DNA of 64,000 bases, taken from an uncultured Prevotella sp. Lineage in GTDB: Bacteria > Bacteroidota > Bacteroidia > Bacteroidales > Bacteroidaceae. The notes beneath the pieces were generated by a model, which was not told where the DNA came from, ran no database searches, and saw nothing but the letters and a program-made list of their open reading frames with translations. The stretch spans positions 1 to 64,000 of the forward strand of contig CAJOFA010000001.1 of NCBI GenBank assembly GCA_905233985.1. Reading direction: 5' to 3'. The position numbers were made by a program, and so were the translations under genes. Below, piece after piece: positions 17,475 through 24,652 of this stretch. The number at the start of each line of letters is the position of its first letter. Positions within the stretch are counted from its first letter, which is position 1.

Positions 17475-17951
17475 TTATACATTGTTCTTTTCTGCATTCA
17501 TCTGTGCAGCCCATTCGGACTTGTCGGTCTCGAACTTCACGCTGCACAGCGCCATTTTGATTTCTTCGCAAGGGGTGAAGAGCAAGTGTGCGCTCTTCAC
17601 CTGCTTGGCGGTTAAGTACTTGCAAATATCCTCAGTTTCGGGGTCGAAATGGGGATAACGCTTTTGAACGTCTGCCACAGACACACCTTCAGAAGAGATG
17701 CCGACCTTAAAGGTTCCGAGTCCCTCCATCTTAATGGCATGACCATTGCAGAGCAGTTCCTTCACTTGTTTCAGCTGGCCGTCGTAAACAACAGCCACCT
17801 CACTTTCTTCCACACCCGAGTCCATGGCGACATGCTTGCACAGCGTCTTCTCGTCAATGGTCGAGGCCTGCACAGCGTGACCATAGTACTTACCATAAGA
17901 CTCCGACTTAGAGTTGTGGTTCTGATAGACTTCGATAGTTACTTTTCCCAT
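17475..17951 (-). CDS. HU-family (HU-HIG-like) DNA-binding protein
   Basis: 158 residues, paralogous to the next gene: VTIEVYQNHNSKSESYGKYYG and QVKELLCNGHAIKMEGLGTF align with it. A longer C-terminal half (YPHFDPETEDICKYLTAKQV) is absent from the paralogue. The family carries an HU/IHF-like fold that binds DNA as a dimer. The two could form a heterodimer; that is inference from adjacency and unequal lengths. It lies 33 bp downstream of an unknown gene on the same strand. Confidence 0.87.
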   Translation of the reverse strand: MGKVTIEVYQNHNSKSESYGKYYGHAVQASTIDEKTLCKHVAMDSGVEESEVAVVYDGQLKQVKELLCNGHAIKMEGLGTFKVGISSEGVSVADVQKRYPHFDPETEDICKYLTAKQVKSAHLLFTPCEEIKMALCSVKFETDKSEWAAQMNAEKNNV

Positions 17952-17984
17952 AATTGTCTTTTGGTTAAAAGCATCGTTCGTTTA

Positions 17985-18461
17985 TTAATCCCAGAAATTT
18001 TCCTGACCCATGCGCACGTCATGGCGGAACCAAGAGGAAGCAAATGTCTTTCGAGGCTGCTCTACGGTCAGAAAACCGACCTTCAGCTCGCAGAGCACTC
18101 GACACATCTGCTCATAATCACGGCGGGGCAATGGCTGAGGCCAGCCCTCATCGGCACAAAGATACAGGTTGACACCCATGTCAACCCAGTTATAGCAATC
18201 CAGCGGAATAATCCACATGAAATGACGGTGGTTCAGTCTCAATCGTGGACAGTCTATCCATTGATGATAGCACTTATATTTAATAGGTATATTTCCGCAA
18301 GGAACACACGAAGCACCGTTGACGTTGACATGCAAGTTGGTCTGCCAGATGGCTTTCCAACTCTTCATGTGTCCGTCAGCGGTCAGCACGAGACTCCCCA
18401 AATCCACATCATTGTAGCGGGTGATGTTCGTCAGTCTTAGTTCCTTTGGGTTCGTATTCAT
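17985..18461 (-). CDS. Hypothetical protein, 158 aa
   Basis: Not recognised. No signal peptide or membrane segment. Rich in aromatic residues and cysteine (SCVPCGNIPIKYKCYHQWI, RHFMWIIPLDCYNW). The short CVPC and the Trp/Tyr-rich middle suggest a compact beta-rich fold. The ATG at 18461 is chosen because the longer ORF would begin with TTG inside a -7 box (18504-18511). It precedes the two HU-like genes on the same strand and may be cotranscribed with them. Confidence 0.65.
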   Translation of the reverse strand: MNTNPKELRLTNITRYNDVDLGSLVLTADGHMKSWKAIWQTNLHVNVNGASCVPCGNIPIKYKCYHQWIDCPRLRLNHRHFMWIIPLDCYNWVDMGVNLYLCADEGWPQPLPRRDYEQMCRVLCELKVGFLTVEQPRKTFASSWFRHDVRMGQENFWD

Positions 18462-18503
18462 TTTGCATTCAGTTTTAACGGGTTTGACTTCGTTTTCCTG
18501 ATG

Positions 18504-18511
18504 CAAAATTA
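18504..18511 (-). promoter_or_regulatory. -7 box TAATTTTG for the hypothetical/HU group
   Basis: Minus-strand TAATTTTG, about 43 nt before the ATG at 18461. A short AAC trinucleotide run (about 18524-18538) lies just upstream. Confidence 0.5.
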
Positions 18512-18609
18512 ATAGGTATTATTCAACAACAACAACAAAACCACTGAATACGATTGTTTTGTGGAAGATATGGAAAAGATGGAAGATTTTGATGGAAACG
18601 AGATGGAAA

Positions 18610-19605
18610 TTACGCCTTTGGCAATATGAATTTGTCAACATTCAAGTCATCCATTAAATCAGAGCAAAGTCTGAAAAGCCGATAATAACCATTCATCGAC
18701 TGCCTTGCTTTCTTGTATTTCCTGAACCGGTCATCGTCCCAGCGCTTAAATGGCGTGATGCCCAGATAACCGCTCTTATAGAGGTTTATGGCTTCCTCCA
18801 CACCGTTGAACGAGTCGCTGGGGTACCACTCATGCATCTGCTTCACAAAATCAGTCATCTTCTGCTGATCCCTTTTCAAGAGACCTTTATCCTTCAGCAC
18901 ACGCCAGAGTGCAAACCACTCATACTTGGCTTCTACATAGCGCGCAAAATGGTCGCCAATCCAATAGCGCAGTTCACGCAGATGAAGACAGCCATCATCC
19001 TGTTTCTCTTTGAAAATGTAGTTAGTGAGAGGAGCCTCAACCTTTGGGGTGTTGTCATTCGGGCTGCTCTTCATGTTCTCGTCAGATATAAAAGTCACCT
19101 TTTGTTCCACACAAATCCTCTTGAGCACTTCTGCCCAGTTGGAGTCGGTAGTAACAACAGTCAGGCGCTCCACGTTTCTAATCACAACACCGTGCCTGCT
19201 GTTGTCCACCACATGATTCGCAATCATTTCCTTCAGCCGTGTTATTTCTGCACTTTGCAATTTCACCACTTCTTTCAATTCCATCATTTCATCTTTATCC
19301 GTCATGGGGTTTTGTGAAATAGTGTTCCTGACTACAGACGAAATGTGTGATTTCAAGACATTGCCAAAGTTTTGCCGACTGACACCGGGAATATGTACAG
19401 CTATTGGCTGGCGGCTGCCAAGGGCCAACTTCTTGACCTTTTTATCCACAAGTCCGACTTGGCGTCTCACAGTTTTGACAACCATCTTGCGTTCATCCAC
19501 GACAACAAACTTCTTGACATTGTCTAAACCATGTTTTTTGCCTATAACATAGTCATTACCCACCTTGGCGGTAACGACCGATATGTTGATGACTGATTTT
19601 AGCAT
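18610..19605 (-). CDS. Hypothetical protein, 331 aa
   Basis: Not recognised. The N-terminal about 95 residues are basic and rich in Val/Lys (KKFVVVDERKMVVKTVRRQV). A short coiled coil follows (MMELKEVVKLQSAEITRLKE). The C-terminal half is alpha-helical and Trp/Tyr-rich (YEWFALWRVLKDKGLLKRD, YRLFRLCSDLMDDLN). No catalytic motif was seen. GGAGAAG about 8 nt upstream of the ATG could serve as a ribosome-binding site, which is uncommon in this window. The gene faces the 22-bp-period region; a DNA- or RNA-binding role would fit its basic N-terminus but is speculation. Confidence 0.68.
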   Translation of the reverse strand: MLKSVINISVVTAKVGNDYVIGKKHGLDNVKKFVVVDERKMVVKTVRRQVGLVDKKVKKLALGSRQPIAVHIPGVSRQNFGNVLKSHISSVVRNTISQNPMTDKDEMMELKEVVKLQSAEITRLKEMIANHVVDNSRHGVVIRNVERLTVVTTDSNWAEVLKRICVEQKVTFISDENMKSSPNDNTPKVEAPLTNYIFKEKQDDGCLHLRELRYWIGDHFARYVEAKYEWFALWRVLKDKGLLKRDQQKMTDFVKQMHEWYPSDSFNGVEEAINLYKSGYLGITPFKRWDDDRFRKYKKARQSMNGYYRLFRLCSDLMDDLNVDKFILPKA

Positions 19606-19770
19606 AAACCCTTCTCCTTGATGATGAATAAATGATTTCTACTGCAAAAATATAAAATACTTTTTAACGAAATAGTCGTTTAATATTTTTTAGCTTTTAA
19701 AAATAAACATCCCAATTGTTAATCGATGTTAACACCCTTGTAATTAACTGTAAATCAATAGCCATTCGTT

Positions 19771-20060
19771 ATTTTGTGCTCCGCGGCTTGTAAGTTGATG
19801 CTCCAGAGCACCTAATTTTGTACTTCACGACACCTAATTTTGTGCTTAGGAGCACCTAATTATCTTTGCCGCGATATTTTCACGGAGCACAAAATTACAT
19901 GCTCCGAAGGCCATTTTTATGTGGCGCGGAGCACATTTTTATGTGGCGCGGAGCATATTTTTTCACACGTCGTAATTGTGCATGTGCGCCCGTTACCCAG
20001 TTTGTCCTATAGAAACTCCCTGTTTGTACGGCACTTTCTCCCTGTTTCATAGGCACTCTC
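19771..20060. repeat. Non-coding region built on a 22-bp period (three sub-arrays)
   Basis: Three blocks share a 22-bp spacing. Block A: CACCTAATTTTGT-like cores at 19809, 19831 and 19853. Block B: CGGAGCA-led units at 19883, 19905, 19927 and 19949, the middle two near-identical with ATTTTTATGTGGCGCGG. Block C: CTCCCTGTTT-like cores at 19994, 20016 and 20038. A 13-bp perfect inverted repeat (ATTTTGTGCTCCG at 19771-19783, its complement at 19883-19895) spans block A. Block A cores contain TAATTTTG, a -7-like word. Short ORFs across it look spurious. It lies between divergent genes and is not a CRISPR array. Confidence 0.7.
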
Positions 20061-20206
20061 TGGCAGAGAGTAGCGTTCGCGCGCGGAGACGCCGAGGCTC
20101 ACGGAGTTTTTTTTATTCTCTGTGCTTCACTCTGTGTGAGGATTCTTCCAGTGCATGAGAATATTCATTTTCTTCTGAAAAACTTTGTCGTTTCGGAATT
20201 ATTTTA

Positions 20207-20214
20207 TATCTTTG
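20207..20214 (+). promoter_or_regulatory. -7 box TATCTTTG for the secreted LRR gene
   Basis: TATCTTTG directly upstream of the 33-nt GC-rich element at 20218. The element therefore lies at the very 5' end of the predicted leader of the gene starting at 20317. Confidence 0.6.
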
Positions 20215-20217
20215 CAG

Positions 20218-20296
20218 GCAAAAGCCTGCGAGCCTGCTCACATTCGGCAGTTGATGCAAGCATCACTGCTCTCGTTTAACCGCAGCCTTGCAAATA
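20218..20296 (+). repeat. GC-rich leader element (copy 1), with downstream hairpin part
   Basis: The first 33 nt (20218-20250, beginning GCAAAAGCCTGCGAGCC, ending TCGGCAG) match the nrdJ leader (61766-61798, minus strand) at 30 of 33 positions. The remainder, with a GATGCAAGCATC palindrome and CTGCTCTCGTTTAACCGCAG, matches the reverse complement of 24658-24721 inside the btuC start. It is non-coding here. Confidence 0.75.
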
Positions 20297-20316
20297 AAAC
20301 CCCAAAGCAAACTAAT

Positions 20317-21900
20317 ATGAAACGACTTAAACTTTCGATTCTGTTCGCCGTGCTCATAAGTATGGTTGCAACAAAAGCTTTTGCTTTAGATGCTTATATC
20401 AACGGCATTCACTATACTTTTGTTCGTGGCGAAGCAATGGTGAGCCCCAATAAAAAGTCGCCTTATACTGGCAAGGTGGTCATTCCCGAGACCGTTGCTT
20501 ACAATGGTTTGACTTATCCAGTGGAATCCATTGAAATTGATGCGTTCAGGAATTGCAGTGGTATGACATCTGTAACCATTCCTAACAGCGTGAAGACAAT
20601 CGGCAACGGTGCGTTTCTTTTTTGCACTGGTTTAACGTCTGTCACCATTCCCCGCAGTGTAACGGATATCGGCCAACAGGCGTTCTATGGATGTACTGGC
20701 CTGAAGTCGGTTGTCCTCAACAACAAGACCATAGGCAAAAGCATGTTTGATGGCTGTACTGGCCTGACGTTCATCACCATTCCTAATAACGTGACGAGAA
20801 TAGGTGAAGGGGCGTTCAGTGCATGTACTGGTCTGACGTCGATAACGATACCCAGCAGTATCTTGGTCGTTGGGGAAGGAGCCTTTTATGGCTGCACAGG
20901 CCTGACGTCGGTTGTATTGAACAACACAACCATCAGCAGAGGTATGTTCGGGGGTTGTACTGGCCTGACATCTATAACGATTCCCAGCAACGTGTCGAAA
21001 ATAGGAGACCATGCGTTCAAGGGCTGCAAGGGCCTGAAGTCGGTTACCTTTAACAACACATTTATTGGCAAAGAAATGTTCCGCGATTGTACTGGCCTGA
21101 CGTCCATTACCATTCCTAACAATATAACGGAAATTGGTGACGATGCGTTTCGGGACTGTACTGGATTGACGACAGTGACGTTTCATTGCAAGGAAATAGG
21201 TTCGTGGTTTAGATATAATCAATCTATCAAGAACGTAGTCATTGGAAATGAAGTGACGAGGATCGGCGATAATGCATTTAATGGTTGCAAAAGTTTAACG
21301 ACTATCACGATTCCCAGCAATGTGACAAGCATTGGCAATTGTGCGTTCTACAACTGTAACTTATCGACAGTGAATGTTCCCAATACGGTAAAGGAACTTG
21401 GTCATTTATGTTTTGCTAGTAATAAATCGTTGAAGTCTGCCACCGTGCCTGCCCATATCAAGCCTGGAGCGTTGGAAATCTTTGCTGATTGTCCTAATCT
21501 GAAGGCCGTCTCTGTCCGTTCTGGCAACAAGACCAAGCGCAGCACTGATGTAGCGTGGTTTAAAGATCAGACGGCCCGTCCTGCGCCATCCGCACCTTCG
21601 ACTCCCTCAATTGACCCGAACTCGATGTCTTGGCCAAGTCCCGTTTTCGACTCCGGATGGGAGTATAAAGGTACGAGTTCTGGAACTGCTCATTGGAATA
21701 GAGGCATGAGATGGGACGGCAGCAATGAAGTAATGATGCTCGACATGTATAAAAATGCAGATAGCGGAAAAGTCAGTTTTATTACGGTACATTTTGTAGG
21801 AAGCTACTCGAATGTTAAAGATGCAGAAGCTGCAGCATATTTCTATTCTGTCCATGGTCTGAAGAGAACACGTGGAGAAGGATTAAATTATGAATTCTGA
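20317..21900 (+). CDS. Secreted BspA-like leucine-rich-repeat protein
   Basis: 527 residues. Signal peptide MKRLKLSILFAVLISMVATKAFA, cleaved after AFA. Residues about 60-430 hold around 15 LRR_5 (BspA/TpLRR) repeats of 20-23 residues built on GCTGLTSVTIPNSVTxIGxxAF. The C-terminal about 80 residues after a Pro/Ser linker (RPAPSAPSTPSIDPN) form a separate domain not recognised. BspA-like proteins bind host proteins or mediate adhesion; the ligand here is unknown. The start follows a roughly 95-nt leader with the GC-rich element. It has internal DNA repetition that could recombine. A small secreted protein follows 15 nt downstream. Confidence 0.9.
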   Translation: MKRLKLSILFAVLISMVATKAFALDAYINGIHYTFVRGEAMVSPNKKSPYTGKVVIPETVAYNGLTYPVESIEIDAFRNCSGMTSVTIPNSVKTIGNGAFLFCTGLTSVTIPRSVTDIGQQAFYGCTGLKSVVLNNKTIGKSMFDGCTGLTFITIPNNVTRIGEGAFSACTGLTSITIPSSILVVGEGAFYGCTGLTSVVLNNTTISRGMFGGCTGLTSITIPSNVSKIGDHAFKGCKGLKSVTFNNTFIGKEMFRDCTGLTSITIPNNITEIGDDAFRDCTGLTTVTFHCKEIGSWFRYNQSIKNVVIGNEVTRIGDNAFNGCKSLTTITIPSNVTSIGNCAFYNCNLSTVNVPNTVKELGHLCFASNKSLKSATVPAHIKPGALEIFADCPNLKAVSVRSGNKTKRSTDVAWFKDQTARPAPSAPSTPSIDPNSMSWPSPVFDSGWEYKGTSSGTAHWNRGMRWDGSNEVMMLDMYKNADSGKVSFITVHFVGSYSNVKDAEAAAYFYSVHGLKRTRGEGLNYEF

Positions 21901-21915
21901 TAATAGTTTAAAAAG

Positions 21916-22449
21916 ATGAAAACAAAAAGTCTTGCATTACTGATTGGAGTCATCATGATGACACTGACAGCCCAGTTCAATAAGGTAAGTGCGCAAACGA
22001 AACACTATACGTTTACATTCAGTACTGTGAAAGTATCAAGTTCTATGGGAGTGGAAGCCAAGCGGATTAAAGGAAAGGGAATGGTTGATTTTTGCGACAA
22101 GAAGGGTGCTGCTCCAACCATTACTGTGACATACGGTAAAACGAAGAAGGTGTTTAAGATAGTCAAGGAAGCCTACAATGACGGACCAGAGGAAGCTCCC
22201 TGTCTTATTTTTGAAGAAGTAGATGGCAATAACCACATTCTATTTCAATACACTCTCAGTCTGACTCACTTTGAGGGGGAGGAAAACGTCTGTTTCACAC
22301 GTGCCGAGAACACAGGCGATGGCCTTGAGTATTGGCCGTTGCTTGAGTTTTGGACAACAAAGCAAGAGAGTTCCAAGAATATCAAGACTTTCAAACAGCT
22401 CTTCAACGATATGAAGTCGGGCAAAACTTATTCTCTTAAAATGGAATAG
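21916..22449 (+). CDS. Secreted hypothetical protein, 177 aa
   Basis: Not recognised. Signal peptide of about 27 residues ending VSAQ. The mature part reads as beta-strand-rich with several Lys/Gly turns (KRIKGKGMVDFCDKKGA) and aromatic positions (LEYWPLLEFW). The start is 15 nt after the LRR gene, and both end at the terminator at 22485, so the two are probably one transcript and may work together at the cell surface. No enzyme motif was seen. Confidence 0.75.
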   Translation: MKTKSLALLIGVIMMTLTAQFNKVSAQTKHYTFTFSTVKVSSSMGVEAKRIKGKGMVDFCDKKGAAPTITVTYGKTKKVFKIVKEAYNDGPEEAPCLIFEEVDGNNHILFQYTLSLTHFEGEENVCFTRAENTGDGLEYWPLLEFWTTKQESSKNIKTFKQLFNDMKSGKTYSLKME

Positions 22450-22484
22450 GGTATCCAAGACAAGTTCATTAATTTACATTAACA

Positions 22485-22526
22485 ACAAGACAGGCGGCTT
22501 CCAAATTCGGAAGTCGCCTGACTTGT
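22485..22526. terminator. Hairpin terminator after the LRR/secreted-protein pair
   Basis: CAAGACAGGCGGCTTCC pairs with GGAAGTCGCCTGACTTG around a 6-nt loop, giving a long GC-rich stem with few mismatches about 35 bp past the stop at 22449. No strong T-run follows. Confidence 0.75.
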
Positions 22527-22642
22527 ATATATTTCTGCGTCTTCTCAATAATTGATGCTGTTTATCTTGGAAATACCTGCTTCTTGTTAATCAGTTTTTG
22601 CACTTTTCCTTAGAAATTGAATGGAATATCGAAAACTTTGTG

Positions 22643-22650
22643 TAAATTTG
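22643..22650 (+). promoter_or_regulatory. -7 box TAAATTTG for the 37-codon ORF
   Basis: TAAATTTG followed by C, about 30 nt upstream of the ATG at 22681. Confidence 0.45.
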
Positions 22651-22680
22651 CAGCCATAAAGTAAATAATACGACGTGATT

Positions 22681-22794
22681 ATGGCAAACAAAGACAGAGC
22701 AGACAAGTGGCTCGACATCGTGGCCGAGGACTTGAGCATGGCCGAGGATTCGCCCATCTATCGCGAAGTGATGCGCACGGGCGTGGCGGTATAA
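22681..22794 (+). CDS. Small ORF, 37 aa, possible remnant of a HEPN-like protein
   Basis: A 37-residue ORF with its own -7 box upstream and a strong terminator downstream, so it is likely expressed. The peptide begins MANKDRADKWLDIVAEDLSM; the WLDIVAEDL segment resembles the first helix of HEPN-domain proteins, but the rest of such a domain is missing. It may be a truncated gene or a genuine small protein. No function is proposed. Confidence 0.4.
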   Translation: MANKDRADKWLDIVAEDLSMAEDSPIYREVMRTGVAV

Positions 22795-22816
22795 CATATA
22801 ATATGGAGAAACAAAG

Positions 22817-22866
22817 GGCGGGAAACCTGAGCCGAGGATGTCGGCACGGTTTCCCGCCTCTTTTTT
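22817..22866 (+). terminator. Rho-independent terminator
   Basis: GGCGGGAAACC pairs with GGTTTCCCGCC (11 bp) and is followed by TCTTTTTTG on the plus strand. A second small stem lies in the loop. It ends the unit holding the 37-codon ORF. From here to 22974 nothing further is seen. Confidence 0.85.
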
Positions 22867-22974
22867 GCGTGTCCCCACAGGTAGGGTGGCGGTGACGCGG
22901 GGTGCGGGAGGAACAAAAAGTGCAAAGCAGAGTGATAAGTAGGATGTTGAAAGTTCGACGTAGTGATGGGATAA

Positions 22975-23265
22975 TTATTTCTTTTTGCGCTTGGGATTCT
23001 TGGGAAACCAGCCTTTTTCTACTCGTTTCTTTTGTTCAAAGAGCTCGCCAATGCCCCAAAGAGCAGAAGCTCCGAACACGCCCACAACGGCAGAGATAAG
23101 GGTGTTCTCAATAAACAAGGCAGCCACGATGGCGGCAAGACCGATTATCAAATATACAATCCAGGGGCGTGTACCCCAGTAGTACTCTGTCTTGATGACA
23201 ATAGGATGCCAGAGGCCTATGGTCAAGAAGGTACAAACAGCAATGATTATTCCTGTGAAATACAT
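22975..23265 (-). CDS. DUF4491-family small membrane protein
   Basis: 96 residues with three hydrophobic segments (about 3-22, 35-52 and 57-73) and a basic tail (GELFEQKKRVEKGWFPKNPKRKKK is at the C-terminus; last nine residues strongly basic). The order GLWHPIVIKTEYYWGTR then GIGELFEQKKRVEKGWFP is characteristic of DUF4491, common in Bacteroidales. Function unknown. It is transcribed alone from a -7 box about 17 nt upstream of the ATG. Confidence 0.85.
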   Translation of the reverse strand: MYFTGIIIAVCTFLTIGLWHPIVIKTEYYWGTRPWIVYLIIGLAAIVAALFIENTLISAVVGVFGASALWGIGELFEQKKRVEKGWFPKNPKRKKK

Positions 23266-23281
23266 CGTTCTTATTTTTTTG

Positions 23282-23289
23282 CAAAGGTA
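23282..23289 (-). promoter_or_regulatory. -7 box TACCTTTG for the DUF4491 gene
   Basis: Minus-strand TACCTTTG, 17 nt before the ATG at 23265, preceded (on that strand) by a palindrome. Confidence 0.65.
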
Positions 23290-23345
23290 CGAAAATTTCG
23301 ATTAAGTAAGAACAAAAGGAATGTATTTCTTTTGTCGAACGTGAG
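23282..23345 (-). repeat. Promoter-linked palindrome, DUF4491 side
   Basis: Upstream of the -7 box on the minus strand lies an imperfect inverted repeat (GACAAAAGAAAT / ATTCCTTTTGTTC). Architecture matches the palindromes at 9767, 23427 and 47624, although arm sequences differ. Confidence 0.5.
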
Positions 23346-23426
23346 AAAGTTATCCAATAAGTGAGCGAAGAACCAAATAAAATGGATAAAGTTGTTTGTT
23401 ATATCAAAGAAACACCGTAACTTTGA

Positions 23427-23498
23427 CTTCGTCGAAGATACTCACGCTCGGAAATACTCAAATAAATTTGGTATTTCGCTCGCTTATTCGTACCTTTG
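23427..23498 (+). repeat. Promoter-linked palindrome upstream of btuF
   Basis: It starts GTCGAAGATACTCACGCTCG, has arms GAAATACTCAAAT / ATTTGGTATTTC, and ends GCTCGCTTATTCGTACCTTTG. The flanks match 47624-47703, while the arms differ yet still pair. Confidence 0.7.
23491..23498 (+). promoter_or_regulatory. -7 box TACCTTTG for btuF, probably leaderless
   Basis: TACCTTTG ends 5 nt before the btuF ATG at 23504, so the transcript should begin at or within a couple of nucleotides of the start codon. There is no room for a riboswitch. Confidence 0.7.
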
Positions 23499-23503
23499 CA
23501 TCC

Positions 23504-24652
23504 ATGATGAAAAGACTTGTTGTTTTTGGAATATTGTGCATGACACTGCTATTATTTAGCTCATGCAATCAGAGAGACAAGGCGGTATCAGGTGATACTG
23601 CGAGTGCGGATAGTCTGCTGTGTCCGAAGTATGCCACGGGCTATCAAGTGAAGAGCCAGGATGACATGCGACTAGTTGACGTGGGCGATGACTATCACTT
23701 CGCGCTGGTGACATCGGATGACGTGACGGTACCTGATGGCTATACGAAGGTCCGTGTACCGATTAAGAATACCATCTGTATGACGGCGCTACAACTCTCG
23801 AACTTCACCATCCTCGATGCGCACGATGTGGTAAAGGGACTGACGGGTACGAAGAACCTCTTCAATGAGGATATCCTGCAGCGGGTGAAGGACGGACGCA
23901 TCGTGAAGATTGGTACGGAGGGCGATTTCGATACGGAGATGGTGCTGGCCGCTAATCCCGACGTGATATTTATCTCGCCTTTCAAGCGGGGTGGCTACGA
24001 TGCCATCAAGGAAACGGGCATCACGCTGGTGCCGCACTTGGGCTACAAGGAACTGGATCCGCTCGGTCAGGCAGAATGGATTAAGTTCGTGGGTATGTTT
24101 ATCGGCAAGGAGAAGGAAGCTTGTGAGGTCTTTGCTGGCATCGAACAGCGTTACAATGATTTAAAGTTCAAAGTTCTTGGCAAAGCCGAGCGGCAAAGCC
24201 GAGCGCAAAATTCAAAGTTCAAAGTTTTACCTACGGTGACGAGTGGCGAGATGCACTACGGCAACTGGCATGCGGTGGGCGGAAAAAACTATTTGGCACA
24301 GATATTCCGCGATGCAGGGGCTGACTACGTGATTCATGACGAGGAGACGGCTGGTGAAGATCTGGAGTTTGAGAAGATGTACGAGTTGGCCGCCAATGCC
24401 GACTACTGGCGCATACTTAACAGCTTTCCTGGTGAGTTCTCGTATGACGCTCTGAAGGCCTCGGAGCCTCGCAATGAACTGTTCAAGGCTTTCAAGGAGC
24501 GTAAGGTCATCTACTGCAATATGAAGCAGACACCTTATTATGAGATTTCGCCTGTAGAGCCAGATGTGCTGCTGAAGGACTTTGTGGCCATCTTCCACCC
24601 GGAACTGGTGGAGCCTGACTATCAACCCAAATATTATTACCTGCTCAAATGA
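23504..24652 (+). CDS. btuF: Cobalamin/iron-siderophore-type ABC transporter substrate-binding lipoprotein (BtuF-like)
   Basis: 382 residues. The lipoprotein signal ends at LFSSCNQ. The two-lobed binding-protein fold (peripla_BP_2) is shown by NTICMTALQLSNFTILDAH, KIGTEGDFDTEMVLAANPD and VSPFKRGGYDAIKE-like segments; LVPHLGYKELDPLGQAEWIK is typical of Bacteroidales BtuF-like proteins. Ligand is inferred as a corrinoid from the B12 neighbourhood; heme or siderophore is possible. Residues about 221-241 are encoded by a five-unit heptanucleotide array interrupted by a 30-bp GCCGAGCG repeat, a non-conserved insertion. The ATG at 23504 lies 5 nt after a -7 box. The stop overlaps the permease start (ATGA). 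Confidence 0.85.
   Translation: MMKRLVVFGILCMTLLLFSSCNQRDKAVSGDTASADSLLCPKYATGYQVKSQDDMRLVDVGDDYHFALVTSDDVTVPDGYTKVRVPIKNTICMTALQLSNFTILDAHDVVKGLTGTKNLFNEDILQRVKDGRIVKIGTEGDFDTEMVLAANPDVIFISPFKRGGYDAIKETGITLVPHLGYKELDPLGQAEWIKFVGMFIGKEKEACEVFAGIEQRYNDLKFKVLGKAERQSRAQNSKFKVLPTVTSGEMHYGNWHAVGGKNYLAQIFRDAGADYVIHDEETAGEDLEFEKMYELAANADYWRILNSFPGEFSYDALKASEPRNELFKAFKERKVIYCNMKQTPYYEISPVEPDVLLKDFVAIFHPELVEPDYQPKYYYLLK
24163..24227 (+). repeat. Nested repeat in btuF: heptamer array split by a 30-bp insert
   Basis: Units AAAGTTC, AAAGTTC (24163-24176), then a 30-bp insert (24177-24206) made of two GGCAAAGCCGAGC-like copies, then AAAATTC, AAAGTTC, AAAGTTT (24207-24227). Without the insert this is a five-unit array like those in the cob genes. 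It is in frame. Confidence 0.75.

Noticed and set aside
19771..20060. CRISPR array
   Set aside because: Units are 22 bp with no separate constant repeat and variable spacer, and there are no cas genes.
19840..20158. Short plus-strand ORFs across the 22-bp-period region
   Set aside because: Their peptides simply reflect the DNA repeats, with no start signals or protein-like composition.
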